Below, piece by piece: positions 1-9,057 of a DNA stretch of 64,000 nucleotides (its first letter is position 1; every line of letters begins with the position of its first letter). Source of the DNA: an uncultured Dehalococcoidia bacterium (GTDB lineage: Bacteria > Chloroflexota > Dehalococcoidia > Lucifugimonadales > CAJWUJ01); assembly GCA_913047625.1 (NCBI GenBank), contig CAJWUJ010000003.1, forward strand, positions 1-64,000, in the 5' to 3' direction. Both the position numbers and the translations under genes were made by a program. Below the pieces are notes generated by a model. It had not been told where the DNA came from and did not search any database. It saw only the letters and a program-made list of their open reading frames with translations.

Positions 1-2491
1 GCTTTATTTTAGGAATATTGGTAAAAAATTCCAAAGCTTCTGTAACTGTCATTCCTAAGACATCTGCTATATTTTTCCCTTTAAATATTATTTCAAGGGC
101 TTCCCTGTTATATCGCTTTCCCTGGCAAATATCGCAAGGGACTGTAACATCTGGTAAAAAATGCATTTCGATTTGAGCGAAACCTGCTCCATCGCAAGCT
201 TCGCATCTACCACCTTTAACGTTGAACGAAAATCTGCCAGGCAAATATCCCCTTGCCCTGGCATCTGGGGTAGAAGAAAACAGTTCTCTAATTGGTGTAA
301 AAACGCCAGTGTAGGTGGCAGGATTGCTTCTAGGTGTCCGGCCTATTGGCGCCTGATCTATGTTAATTACTTTATCTAGGTATTTAATACCCTCTATCCG
401 ATCACATTGCCCAGGTGTATCTCTTTTTTGCAACAGGGTAAATGCTAAGTATTTATACAAAATCTCATTTATCAAGGTAGACTTCCCTGAACCAGAAACT
501 CCCGTTACACAAACAAATTTTCCTAGCGGGATAGCAACATCTATATTGCGCAAGTTATTTGCCCTAGCTCCTTTAATGATAAGATTTTCTTGTCTACCGT
601 TACGTCTTTGAGCAGGCACTACTATGGATCGTCTTTTGCTCAAGTATGCCCCTGTAACAGAGTTGGGATCGGTTTCAATATCAGTGACATTACCTGAAAC
701 CACTACTTCCCCTCCATGATCACCCGCACCAATGCCAAGATCAATGATGTGATCGGCAGATCGCATAACCGCTTCATCGTGTTCTACTACAAGAACTGTA
801 TTTCCTAAATCTCTTAGCTGTTTCAAGGTATCAATAAGTTTTTCGTTGTCCAAAGGATGCAAACCGATTGTAGGCTCATCGCACACATACAGCACTCCTA
901 CAAGACCCGATCCAATTTGGGTAGCCAGCCTAATCCTCTGGGCTTCGCCTCCGCTCAAGGAACCAGCAGCACGGTCTATTGTTAGGTATTCCAATCCAAT
1001 ATCGATTAAGAATTCCAATCTAGCTTCAATTTCCTTCAAGATTTGCCCAGCTATCTGTTGGTTCCGTGCAGTTAAGGTTGTATTACTAGAAGTAGGGGAG
1101 TGTTTTTTAGTCGATACAGGCATACTAATATTCCTGACCCAAGAGAAGCAATCTTTAATTGACATGTTCGATATTTCGACAATATTCTTACCCACGACCT
1201 TGACTGCTATTGATTCCGGTCTCAGCCTATTTCCGTCACAGGCTTGACAGGGCAAAGCTGCCATATAGCGTTCTATTTCTCTTCTTGAATAGTCCGAGTG
1301 TGTTTCTTTATATCGCCGCTCAAGATTTGGAATCACTCCTTCCCAAAAACTAGACCAACGGTATCGTCTGCCTCTCCTAGTTCGGTACTCTCGCTTGATC
1401 CCTGCATCGCCTGTTCCATAAAGGATTAGCTGAAGGCTTGTATCCGAAATAGAAGATATTGGAGTATCTAGTGAAAATCCGTATTTCGACGCAAGGGAGT
1501 CCAACAAATTGCTATGCCAACGATTCATCATTCCTGATCTGGACCAAGGCGCAATAGCTCCATCTCTCAAAGAAATATCTTTATTTGGAACTACTAGTGC
1601 TGGTGATACTTCCAGCCTGTAACCCAATCCTGTACAAACAGAACACGCTCCGTGAGGGTTATTGAAGCTGAATGTTCTAGGTTCTATCTCAATCATGCTG
1701 ACGTCACAATAAACACAAGAAAAGTTCTCAGAAAAAATTATCTCTTTTTCCGTTTGAATATCTACGGTTTTCATTACTCCGCTACCTTGTTTCAAGGCAG
1801 TTTCAACTGAGTCTGCTATCCTTGTATTGTCCATATCCTGATTAACAATTATTCGGTCAACCACTACGTAAATATCGTGCCATTTGTTTCTTTCTAAGTT
1901 AATAGGATCTGTAATTTCTACGATTTCCCCGTCAACCATTACCCTTATGAATCCAGCCCTAGCTATTGACTCAAGTACCTCACGGTGTTCCCCTTTTCGG
2001 TGAATAATTTTCGGAGCTGTTATCATCAATTTGGTTCCGTTGGGCAATTCCTTAATGCTATCGGTGATTTGCTGTACCGTCCGCTTAGCAACTTCCCTAC
2101 CGCATTTATAACAATGAGGGATTCCCACCCGCGCAAATAGTAATCTCAAGTAATCGTAGATCTCAGTAACAGTGCCTACTGTGGATCGGGGATTATGCGA
2201 AACTCCCTTTTGGTCTATAGAAATTGCCGGGGATAAGCCTTCTATGTAGTCTACTTCTGGCTTCTCCATACGGCCCAAGAATTGCCTAGCATAAGCGGAC
2301 AGCGACTCCACGTAACGACGCTGGCCTTCCGCGTAAATAGTGTCAAAAGCTAAAGTAGACTTGCCTGAACCAGAAACCCCAGTAATAATCACAAATTTAT
2401 TTCGGGGTATAGTTACGTCAATACCCTTAAGGTTATGCTTTCTTGCTCCTCTAACGACTATCTGGTCGAGAGACATTTTAGGTCGTGTCAT
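1..2491 (-). CDS. uvrA: UvrA, excinuclease ABC subunit A (3' end off the window)
   Basis: UvrA is the ATP-dependent damage-recognition subunit of nucleotide excision repair; it forms a dimer and loads UvrB. Translating the reverse strand from the ATG at 2491 gives about 830 open codons running off the left edge; the family is about 940 residues, so roughly the last 110 are missing. Visible landmarks are Walker A GVSGSGKST at residues 38-46, a first CxxC...CxxC zinc module (CVYCD...CSVC), the ABC signature SLSGGEAQR, DEPTIGLHP, a second Walker A near residue 661, and the second zinc module with IEMHFLPDV between its cysteine pairs. A second in-frame ATG at 2476 is an equally plausible start. 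It lies 32 bp downstream of the biotin carrier gene and is last visible gene of the ybeY-uvrA run. Confidence 0.96.
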   Translation of the reverse strand, partial: MTRPKMSLDQIVVRGARKHNLKGIDVTIPRNKFVIITGVSGSGKSTLAFDTIYAEGQRRYVESLSAYARQFLGRMEKPEVDYIEGLSPAISIDQKGVSHNPRSTVGTVTEIYDYLRLLFARVGIPHCYKCGREVAKRTVQQITDSIKELPNGTKLMITAPKIIHRKGEHREVLESIARAGFIRVMVDGEIVEITDPINLERNKWHDIYVVVDRIIVNQDMDNTRIADSVETALKQGSGVMKTVDIQTEKEIIFSENFSCVYCDVSMIEIEPRTFSFNNPHGACSVCTGLGYRLEVSPALVVPNKDISLRDGAIAPWSRSGMMNRWHSNLLDSLASKYGFSLDTPISSISDTSLQLILYGTGDAGIKREYRTRRGRRYRWSSFWEGVIPNLERRYKETHSDYSRREIERYMAALPCQACDGNRLRPESIAVKVVGKNIVEISNMSIKDCFSWVRNISMPVSTKKHSPTSSNTTLTARNQQIAGQILKEIEARLEFLIDIGLEYLTIDRAAGSLSGGEAQRIRLATQIGSGLVGVLYVCDEPTIGLHPLDNEKLIDTLKQLRDLGNTVLVVEHDEAVMRSADHIIDLGIGAGDHGGEVVVSGNVTDIETDPNSVTGAYLSKRRSIVVPAQRRNGRQENLIIKGARANNLRNIDVAIPLGKFVCVTGVSGSGKSTLINEILYKYLAFTLLQKRDTPGQCDRIEGIKYLDKVINIDQAPIGRTPRSNPATYTGVFTPIRELFSSTPDARARGYLPGRFSFNVKGGRCEACDGAGFAQIEMHFLPDVTVPCDICQGKRYNREALEIIFKGKNIADVLGMTVTEALEFFTNIPKIK

Positions 2492-2523
2492 AATACGAAA
2501 AGCTTTTACCACAAGTGGTGAAC

Positions 2524-2952
2524 TTAATCTAGTTCTAGCAAAGGTGAGGAAGTTTGAACACTTTCGCTGGGTTTAACAAGGAGTTTTTTGACCGTTCCAG
2601 ACGTGTTGAAGCGAATACTTTGTTCCATTTTCATAGTCTCCAACATGCAAATTTCGTCGCCTTCTTGTACCGTTTGACCTACATCAACTGACATAGCAAC
2701 TATTGTTCCTGGCATTGGAGAACGAACCAACTTTTCACCGCTTTTAACAATTCCTCTTAAACCGGATGTCCCCTTACTACTAGAAATAGTATTACTTGTG
2801 GTAGTATCGTCTGCGGGTACTGATTTCCCTCCGTCCAACTCTACTACAAACTGCTCCCCATCTACCACAGCTTCGACGTGACCGCGCATCGACTTCCCTA
2901 CCTGCACGTTATACCAACGGCCCCTGATATTAACTCTAATCTGTTTTGCCAC
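2524..2952 (-). CDS. Biotin/lipoyl attachment (biotin carboxyl carrier) protein
   Basis: This 142-residue protein carries biotin for an acyl-CoA or pyruvate-type carboxylase. The last 75 residues form a biotinyl domain with SPMPGTIV, GDEICMLETMKMEQ and a final beta-rich segment; the biotinylated lysine should be Lys108. The motif reads ETMKM rather than the most common EAMKM, a variant typical of carrier domains from acyl-CoA and oxoacid carboxylases. Residues 45-62 are a Ser/Thr-rich linker after an N-terminal beta-rich part. It starts 10 bp after accC, so the two are surely co-expressed. No carboxyltransferase gene is in the window, so the acyl substrate cannot be read from the context. Confidence 0.9.
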   Translation of the reverse strand: MAKQIRVNIRGRWYNVQVGKSMRGHVEAVVDGEQFVVELDGGKSVPADDTTTSNTISSSKGTSGLRGIVKSGEKLVRSPMPGTIVAMSVDVGQTVQEGDEICMLETMKMEQSIRFNTSGTVKKLLVKPSESVQTSSPLLELD

Positions 2953-2962
2953 TGGATTCTCC

Positions 2963-4441
2963 CTAAAGCCTCGATTCCATCAGTTTTCTACGACCCTCTG
3001 TCTTCCATCGACTCGGAATTAAGTCCTCATTCTCTTTCAAGACACTGATAGCAACCGCGATAGCCGCCGCTATCGACTTATCATTTGCATCATTAGAAAT
3101 GTCTTCAAGCAGCTCTTCTAAAAACCCACTATGATGAACGCCCATAGCAAACTTCCAATTGCTTAACACTTTCTCAATAACCGAAATATTATTCTCTACC
3201 CCGTGAATAATATAGGCCTTGAGAGCCGCCTTTAACGTGTCTATAGCTAGGTCACGGTTATCACCCCAAACTATGAGTTTGGCTATCATTGGATCATAAA
3301 ACGGAGTAATTTCAGTTCCCTCATCAATACCGCTATCGATTCGGACATTCGGCATTGACGGTTCAATGATTCTGCCTACAGTTCCAGGTACTGGCGTAAG
3401 TGTTACCGGATTTTCAGCGTAGATTCGAGCCTCTATTGCATGCCCCCTAGGAGAAATATCCTCTTGGCTTACCTCCAGCTTTTGACCTGCTGCGATGGCT
3501 ATTTGTAGTTCCACTAGATCGATACCTGTAACCATTTCAGTGACTGGGTGTTCCACCTGTAACCGTGTATTCATTTCTAGAAAGTAAAAAGCACCGTTCG
3601 TGTCCACTAAATATTCTATGGTGCCAGCATTCGTATAGTTCAAGTATTTGACCAATCTAAGGGAGGCTTCTGTTAATTGACCTCTTAGGCTTTCGTCTAT
3701 TTTGATACAGGGAGTTTCCTCAATAACTTTTTGATGTCTTCTTTGAACAGAGCAGTCACGTTCATGTAAGTGAATCGCATTACCAAATTTATCAGCTATT
3801 ACTTGGATTTCAACGTGAGAAGCCTCGTCTACAAACCTCTCAAAATATAATTTAGGGTTTCCAAATGATGTTTTGACCAACGCTCTGGCTCTATCAACAT
3901 TCGTCAGTAATTCTTTGGATGAATTAACAACTCTCATCCCAATACCGCCGCCGCCGCCAGCGGGTTTTATCATTAAAGGAAACCCAACCTTGTCAGCCAA
4001 AAGCAAAGCGTTAAGATCGTCGACAGGTGTATTGCTGCCAGGAACCACTGGGACGTCAGCTTCTTCCGCTATTTTTCTAGCTTCAACTTTATCTCCCATA
4101 CGATCAATTAAATGCGGCTCAGGACCGATAAAAACAATTCCTTCCCTCTGACAAGCTAAGGCAAAGTGAGAGTTTTCTGAAAGAAAACCATAGCCTGGAT
4201 GAATTGCTTCTACTTGGCACTGCTTCGCTGCTTCGACTATAGCTTCAATATTTAGGTAGCTTTCCTTAGCTAAAGCAGGTCCTATACAAACAGACTCATC
4301 AGCAGTTAGAACATGCAAAGCTTGTTTATCAGCCTCTGAATACACAGCTACCGTTTTAATACCGAGCCTAGCGCATGTCCTTTGGATTCGGCAGGCTATT
4401 TCTCCTCTATTAGCTATCAGTATTTTTGAAAACATTTGCAT
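2963..4441 (-). CDS. accC: Biotin carboxylase (ATP-grasp) subunit
   Basis: It carboxylates the biotin on the carrier protein using ATP and bicarbonate. The 492 residues contain the N-terminal ILIANRGEIACRI, the ATP-grasp glycine loop GGGGGIGMR, HLHERDCSVQRR, and the catalytic segment EMNTRLQVEHPVTE with the Glu, Asn, Arg, Gln and Glu ligands of the family. The glycine loop has Ile where many biotin carboxylases have Lys or Arg. The last 45 or so residues extend beyond the minimal AccC core. Start is ATG at 4441, with a second Met two codons on. It follows recO by 50 bp and precedes the biotin carrier by 10 bp. Acetyl-, propionyl- or methylcrotonyl-CoA carboxylase are all possible. Confidence 0.93.
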   Translation of the reverse strand: MQMFSKILIANRGEIACRIQRTCARLGIKTVAVYSEADKQALHVLTADESVCIGPALAKESYLNIEAIVEAAKQCQVEAIHPGYGFLSENSHFALACQREGIVFIGPEPHLIDRMGDKVEARKIAEEADVPVVPGSNTPVDDLNALLLADKVGFPLMIKPAGGGGGIGMRVVNSSKELLTNVDRARALVKTSFGNPKLYFERFVDEASHVEIQVIADKFGNAIHLHERDCSVQRRHQKVIEETPCIKIDESLRGQLTEASLRLVKYLNYTNAGTIEYLVDTNGAFYFLEMNTRLQVEHPVTEMVTGIDLVELQIAIAAGQKLEVSQEDISPRGHAIEARIYAENPVTLTPVPGTVGRIIEPSMPNVRIDSGIDEGTEITPFYDPMIAKLIVWGDNRDLAIDTLKAALKAYIIHGVENNISVIEKVLSNWKFAMGVHHSGFLEELLEDISNDANDKSIAAAIAVAISVLKENEDLIPSRWKTEGRRKLMESRL

Positions 4442-4491
4442 CTAGTGTATCACGTAACAAACCGTCTTCCTGTAAAGTCAGGTGTTTCAGT

Positions 4492-5316
4492 TTACTGTTT
4501 CCCTTCGGAGATTGTATTTATCGAATCAATTAATTGCCGCGCGGATATTTTGCGCTCGTTAATATTCATAGTAAATTTTTGTAAAATCATCTGTATTTCA
4601 CTCATCAAAACAGGATTGATTCGTAGCTTTTGTGCAACTCTAATTTTTGCTCCAGACAGAAACCTAAGGCATTTAATAGCTGCAACAGATATTGGTTGCA
4701 CTGCCTTAGTTTGTAGATAACACGTTTGACCCACAAGCCCTCCCATCTCAACACTGTACCCATTACCTTCCGTTGACAGTGGTTGGTTACAAACCACACA
4801 CATGCTGAGCTCTGGTGCATAGCCACTATCAATAAGCAAGTTTAGTTCAAAAAATCGCATCAACAATTCAACGTCCTCTTCCATAGTAACGCGCTGACTA
4901 CCAACGGAAATCGACCGTGCCAACAAGTCTAATTCTCGCAATGTCGTTAGTAATAAGCTGTAAAGCTCTTCGTTGACGGATCCATCAGCTACAAAATCAT
5001 CGATCAACTCAACAATGTAAAATGCTCTTGCCGTAATTTTCAAGTCTGTTTTAAGTTCTTTGAATGTTTCTACCACCTCGCCACCAGAAATAGAATCAAT
5101 ACTGCTTCTGGAAGAGATACTTACGACAACTCTATTGAATGTGTCTAAATGACCTGACAGTTTGCTTGATATTTTACGGATTCCTCTAGCAACTAATCGA
5201 ACTCGTCCATAATCCTGGGTGTATAACGATATAAGCCTATCTCTATCACCTAAAGGCATCCCTTTTAGAACGATGCCTTCTGTCTTATAGTACTTAGACT
5301 GTCTATTATGTTTCAA
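4492..5316 (-). CDS. recO: DNA repair protein RecO
   Basis: RecO anneals single strands and, with RecR, loads RecA at gaps (RecFOR pathway). The 274-residue product has the N-terminal OB-fold signature TEGIVLKGMPLGDRDRL followed by RVRLVARGIRK, and a later CVVCNQPL pair with a further Cys about 30 residues on, the remains of the RecO zinc site. The start codon is TTG at 5316; the recR stop TGA overlaps it in TTGA, so translation is probably coupled. Its position directly after recR supports the assignment. Confidence 0.9.
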   Translation of the reverse strand: MKHNRQSKYYKTEGIVLKGMPLGDRDRLISLYTQDYGRVRLVARGIRKISSKLSGHLDTFNRVVVSISSRSSIDSISGGEVVETFKELKTDLKITARAFYIVELIDDFVADGSVNEELYSLLLTTLRELDLLARSISVGSQRVTMEEDVELLMRFFELNLLIDSGYAPELSMCVVCNQPLSTEGNGYSVEMGGLVGQTCYLQTKAVQPISVAAIKCLRFLSGAKIRVAQKLRINPVLMSEIQMILQKFTMNINERKISARQLIDSINTISEGKQ

Positions 5317-5933
5317 AATTCCTGACGGCCTTCCATTGCCCTGATCAATGTAACATCATCCGCATATTCCAAGTCTCCACCGACTGGTAAGCCTCTCGCC
5401 AGTCTAGTAATAGAGGAAACCATTGATCCACACAAGTCACGTATATACATTGCTGTGGTTTCACCCTCAACACTGGGATTGGTAGCTAATATTATCTCCG
5501 TAACCGTGTTTTCCTTTAGTCTAGTGACTAATTCATTAATTTGGAGGTTTTCTGGTCCGATATTGTCTAAAGGAGAAAGTACTCCGTGTAGGACATGGTA
5601 CGTTCCTTTGTAACTTCCCGTTCTTTCCATTGCTATTACGTCTAAGGGTTCCTCAACCACACAGATCCTACTAGAATCTCGGTTTTCGTCCGTACAAAAC
5701 CTACAAGGGTCTGCCTCTGTAATATTTTGACATATTGAACAATAGGTAATCCTGTCACGTATATCGATAATTGCTAGTGCGAGGCCTCGTGCATCAGCAT
5801 CATCAGTCCGAATCAAATAATAAGCTAGCCTCTGCGCAGTTTTTGGGCCCACTCCAGGAAGTTTATTTAGTGCTTCAACTAACCTTCCTAATGCGCCCGT
5901 TGTGTGAAAGAACTCTGAATAACGAGAGGTCAT
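5313..5933 (-). CDS. recR: Recombination mediator RecR
   Basis: RecR forms a ring clamp that works with RecO in gap repair. The 206 residues show the helix-hairpin-helix LPGVGPKTAQRLAYYL, a four-cysteine zinc module (CSICQN...CRFC), and the Toprim core ICVVEEPLDVIAMERTG. Length matches the family (about 200). The ATG at 5933 is preceded by a GAGGAAG ribosome site. It overlaps the recO start by 4 bp. The ybaB gene that commonly sits between dnaX and recR is absent; only 85 bp separate recR from dnaX. Confidence 0.96.
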   Translation of the reverse strand: MTSRYSEFFHTTGALGRLVEALNKLPGVGPKTAQRLAYYLIRTDDADARGLALAIIDIRDRITYCSICQNITEADPCRFCTDENRDSSRICVVEEPLDVIAMERTGSYKGTYHVLHGVLSPLDNIGPENLQINELVTRLKENTVTEIILATNPSVEGETTAMYIRDLCGSMVSSITRLARGLPVGGDLEYADDVTLIRAMEGRQEF

Positions 5934-6018
5934 TGCAAGTACACTTCCTCAATTAAACTTATTACAATTACTGTTCCCTTCAGGTTCGTCAACTCTAATG
6001 TCCCTTTCAAAAAATATA

Positions 6019-7953
6019 TTACTCAGAATCCGGGGTTGTCTGTTCGCTAGTAACGATTCGACCGCCTAATCCAAGGGCTGCTTGCACTAGTGAGCTTGTT
6101 TTATTTAGCCTTACAGCTGACCCTTCTGGTGGCCCTTCCAAAACAAGACGCTCAACTGCTTGCCAATACTGTTTCAAAATTCCTATCACTTGCATCTCGT
6201 TTTCTTTGTATTGAAGCTCCTCTTCCATCTTCTCCATGAGAGAAGAATGTTTAAATTGAAGAATCAGCTGTTTATTATCAATGAATTGATTACCCACATC
6301 CCTTAACAAAGCTCCGAAGTTGTATTTTTTGCCCTTATGCCTGCTAAGTTCCTTGACAACCTTTCCCCAGTTGGTACTGTCTAGTGCATTAGCCTCAGTT
6401 AGATGGCCACTAGATGTTGGGGTTTCATCAGAATTTTTATCCGTGTTGTCATTTCCGTCCTGAGTTACTGGGGTCATGCTTAAATTATGGTCAGTAGTTT
6501 CTGATGATGTGATTGTTTCTACAGGCTTTTCACTGATTTCATGTTCCTCGACGGTGTTCCATTCTCTCTCATCAGTTTCGCCCACAAACTTATCATTATC
6601 TTCTTGGTTTTTCATCGTTTCAGGGCTTAAGTTTTTCTCAGTATGTCGGTCATCATCTTCTCCAGCATTAATTTCTGGGTTCTCATCCTCAACTGGTTCT
6701 TTTTTAGCTAAACTATTTTCAGTTTCGGTTAGTTGCTCGTCTTTATCTTCATCAGCAACTACCTCTAGTTGTCCATCCAGTTCTTTCAAGGGCTGGCTAG
6801 GCTTGGCCTTAACAAGGTTTTGCGCCTTTATATTTACAGTTTTTTCAACCACAGTAGGTTGTTCTTTAGCTTGATTGTCACTAAAAGTTGCAGATACTAT
6901 CGCTAATTCAATCGGCAACGGCAGAGGATTTTCTGGTCTTATCGTGATTTCTCCGAAAGTTTGCAGTGTTACTACTAAATCCGACATTTTTGCATTATTC
7001 GCCAAAAGGGTAAGCTCTTGAATAAGTTCCCCAGTATGCTCGTGAAAAGTTTCAGCCTTGGACTTAATTAACATGATAGTTCTTAGGTACTCAATAACCT
7101 GATTAAGGAAAATGCGAAGGTCAATCCCTTCTGATGCGATTGCATTAACCAACTCCAGGGCACTATTTGTATTGCGGTACAAGATATGTTTTACCAATGC
7201 AAACGCTCTCTCTTCAGGAGTTAATCCTAGAATCGATCTAACATCTTCAACCGAAACAATATTTCCCTTATATGTAACAAGTTGTTCAAGAATGTTCTCA
7301 GCGTCTCGTAAGCTACCTGATGCAGCCCTAGAAATAGTTCTTAGGGCCTCTTTTTCGATTTGAACACCTTCCTCGACACTAACGTTACTTAACTTGTCCA
7401 TTAGATCCCCGAGAGCTATTCTTCGAAAATCGTATTTCTGGCATCTTGAAACAATTGTGGCTGGAATTTTTAACAGCTCAGTTGTACATAAAATAAAGAC
7501 TATATGCTTAGGGGGTTCTTCTAAGATTTTCAAGAAAGCATTACAAGCCTGAGGTGTAAGCATATGTGCCTCATCGATTATGTAGACTTTGTTTTTAGCT
7601 TTATAAGGATGCGAGTATACCTGTTCCTTCAGATCCCTAATGTCGTCTACTAATCCCTTACTAGCAGCATCAATCTCTATGACATCAACTAAATTACCGT
7701 TATTGGCATCCTCGCATATGTCACAGCTATTGCACGGTTCTCCTTCAACAGTACTTAAACAGTTTATTGACTTAGCCAAGATGCGCGCCATGCTTGTTTT
7801 CCCAGTCCCTCTCGGACCTGTAAACAAATAAGCGTGAGATACTCTTCCTTGTTGGATCGATTGGCTCAGAATTTTCACTACAACAGGCTGACCAACAACG
7901 TCGCTGAATGTCTTTGGTCGCCATTTTCTATAGTAGACTTGCTCGTTTTCCAC
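6019..7953 (-). CDS. dnaX: DNA polymerase III subunit tau (gamma/tau)
   Basis: This is the AAA+ ATPase of the clamp loader. The 644 residues contain Walker A GPRGTGKTSMA near residue 45, a four-Cys zinc module (CNSCDIC), Walker B with DEAHMLT, and FNAFLKILEEPP-like sequence. Residues about 375-530 are a Glu/Asp/Lys/Thr-rich low-complexity linker, followed by a folded C-terminal domain containing NFGALLRDV. The start is GTG at 7953, overlapping the ybeY stop by one base (TAGTG). Length is close to full-length E. coli tau (643). A run of six A at codons 417-418 falls where a short gamma form would end; see the findings. Confidence 0.95.
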   Translation of the reverse strand: MENEQVYYRKWRPKTFSDVVGQPVVVKILSQSIQQGRVSHAYLFTGPRGTGKTSMARILAKSINCLSTVEGEPCNSCDICEDANNGNLVDVIEIDAASKGLVDDIRDLKEQVYSHPYKAKNKVYIIDEAHMLTPQACNAFLKILEEPPKHIVFILCTTELLKIPATIVSRCQKYDFRRIALGDLMDKLSNVSVEEGVQIEKEALRTISRAASGSLRDAENILEQLVTYKGNIVSVEDVRSILGLTPEERAFALVKHILYRNTNSALELVNAIASEGIDLRIFLNQVIEYLRTIMLIKSKAETFHEHTGELIQELTLLANNAKMSDLVVTLQTFGEITIRPENPLPLPIELAIVSATFSDNQAKEQPTVVEKTVNIKAQNLVKAKPSQPLKELDGQLEVVADEDKDEQLTETENSLAKKEPVEDENPEINAGEDDDRHTEKNLSPETMKNQEDNDKFVGETDEREWNTVEEHEISEKPVETITSSETTDHNLSMTPVTQDGNDNTDKNSDETPTSSGHLTEANALDSTNWGKVVKELSRHKGKKYNFGALLRDVGNQFIDNKQLILQFKHSSLMEKMEEELQYKENEMQVIGILKQYWQAVERLVLEGPPEGSAVRLNKTSSLVQAALGLGGRIVTSEQTTPDSE

Positions 7954-8468
7954 TAAATCTTATTCCTTTCAGTGAGATGCTCCTGAACGTTACGAGCTTT
8001 TTCCTCCATTCTCTGTGCATCCTCCGAATTTTCATGATCATATCCGTACAGATGCAATATCCCATGAAGCAACAAGTGGCTTATTTCCGCTGTTAAGAGA
8101 ACGCATCCATCCTTTGCTTGTCTAGCTGCTGTCGGAACGGAAATTATTACTTCTCCCAATGAGGCCGGAATAGCTTCAGCTTGAATCCACGGCTGGATGT
8201 CCCCGGGGCTTAGATCAGAATGTTGACTGGTACTTCTTATTGTTTTTTCTGTTGTAAATGCTAGGACGTCCGTTGTTTCGTTAAAACCCCTGAACTTTGT
8301 ATTGATCGAACACATTGTACTGTCATCAGTAAATACGATTTCCACGTGGGTATCTGTCCCAGCATTTATACCTGCCACAATCTTCTGAGTCGTAGTTACA
8401 ACCCAATTTTCATCTATTTCCTTTTCAAACGGAGCCATTATATTAAGATCAACACTTACCATGGCCAT
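7953..8468 (-). CDS. ybeY: Endoribonuclease YbeY (rRNA maturation factor)
   Basis: YbeY is a zinc-dependent single-strand RNase that takes part in 16S rRNA 3' end maturation and ribosome quality control. The 171-residue product carries the diagnostic zinc-binding motif HGILHLYGYDH near the C-terminus, preceded by the conserved strand with TDVLAF. Two in-frame ATG codons, at 8468 and 8462, are possible starts. It is the first gene of the leftward housekeeping run and overlaps dnaX by one base. Confidence 0.94.
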   Translation of the reverse strand: MAMVSVDLNIMAPFEKEIDENWVVTTTQKIVAGINAGTDTHVEIVFTDDSTMCSINTKFRGFNETTDVLAFTTEKTIRSTSQHSDLSPGDIQPWIQAEAIPASLGEVIISVPTAARQAKDGCVLLTAEISHLLLHGILHLYGYDHENSEDAQRMEEKARNVQEHLTERNKI

Positions 8469-8634
8469 GTACCTTCTCTACATGAGATATTAACACAATA
8501 TTACTGGTTATTACGGTTTCATACACTTTGCTACCTTGGTTTTCAAAAAACAACCAATTTTGTTAAAATTCGGCTAGATTGAACAACTGATAAAGTGAGC
8601 TTTATGGGTTACGCTTTAGGATCGGGGTTTATCT

Positions 8635-9012
8635 ATGGAAAAAAAGATTCTTATTTCCTCAGACGGAATTATAGTTGAAGGGATTCTTTATGATTCCCCT
8701 TGTTCCAACGCAATTTGGAATTCATTGCCCCTAGAAGGCTCAGTGAATCTTTGGGGTAAAGAAATTTACTTCGCTATCCCATTAGTATTGGAAGAGGAAT
8801 CAACTGCTCAAGATGTCGTCGAGCTAGGAGCTATTGCTTATTGGCCCCCTGGCCGAGCTTTGTGTTTATTCTTTGGGCAAACCCCAGTGAGCCACGAAGA
8901 TGAATGTCGGGCAGCAAGCCCAGTCAATCTCATTGGTTACATAACCACAGACCTCTCAAAATTAACCAAGATCTGCTCAGGTTCAGCAGTAACTGTAATT
9001 CAAAAATCTTAG
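8635..9012 (+). CDS. Cyclophilin-like fold protein (TM1367 type)
   Basis: A 125-residue cytoplasmic protein resembling the TM1367 family, a small beta-barrel with the cyclophilin fold but without recognised prolyl isomerase residues. Supporting segments are YFAIPLVLEEES, DVVELGAIAYWPPG and ALCLFFGQTP, in the order expected of the family. Its biochemical role is unknown. It starts the plus-strand metabolic cassette, 45 bp ahead of the acyl-CoA ligase; family members often lie beside hydantoinase/oxoprolinase-type genes, as here. The first ATG is used; the upstream ribosome site is weak. Confidence 0.75.
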   Translation: MEKKILISSDGIIVEGILYDSPCSNAIWNSLPLEGSVNLWGKEIYFAIPLVLEEESTAQDVVELGAIAYWPPGRALCLFFGQTPVSHEDECRAASPVNLIGYITTDLSKLTKICSGSAVTVIQKS

Positions 9013-9021
9013 TTTGAAGCA

Positions 9022-9039
9022 GGCTCTATCGATAGAGCC
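9022..9039. repeat. Perfect 18-bp palindrome before the ligase gene
   Basis: GGCTCTATCGATAGAGCC is a perfect dyad with no loop. It lies between the stop of the cyclophilin-like gene and the AAAGGAGG ribosome site of the acyl-CoA ligase. Perfect symmetry without a spacer suggests a protein-binding operator more than an RNA hairpin; no T-run follows, so it is not a standard terminator. Confidence 0.6.
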
Positions 9040-9057
9040 AAAAAAGGAGGCTAAAAC

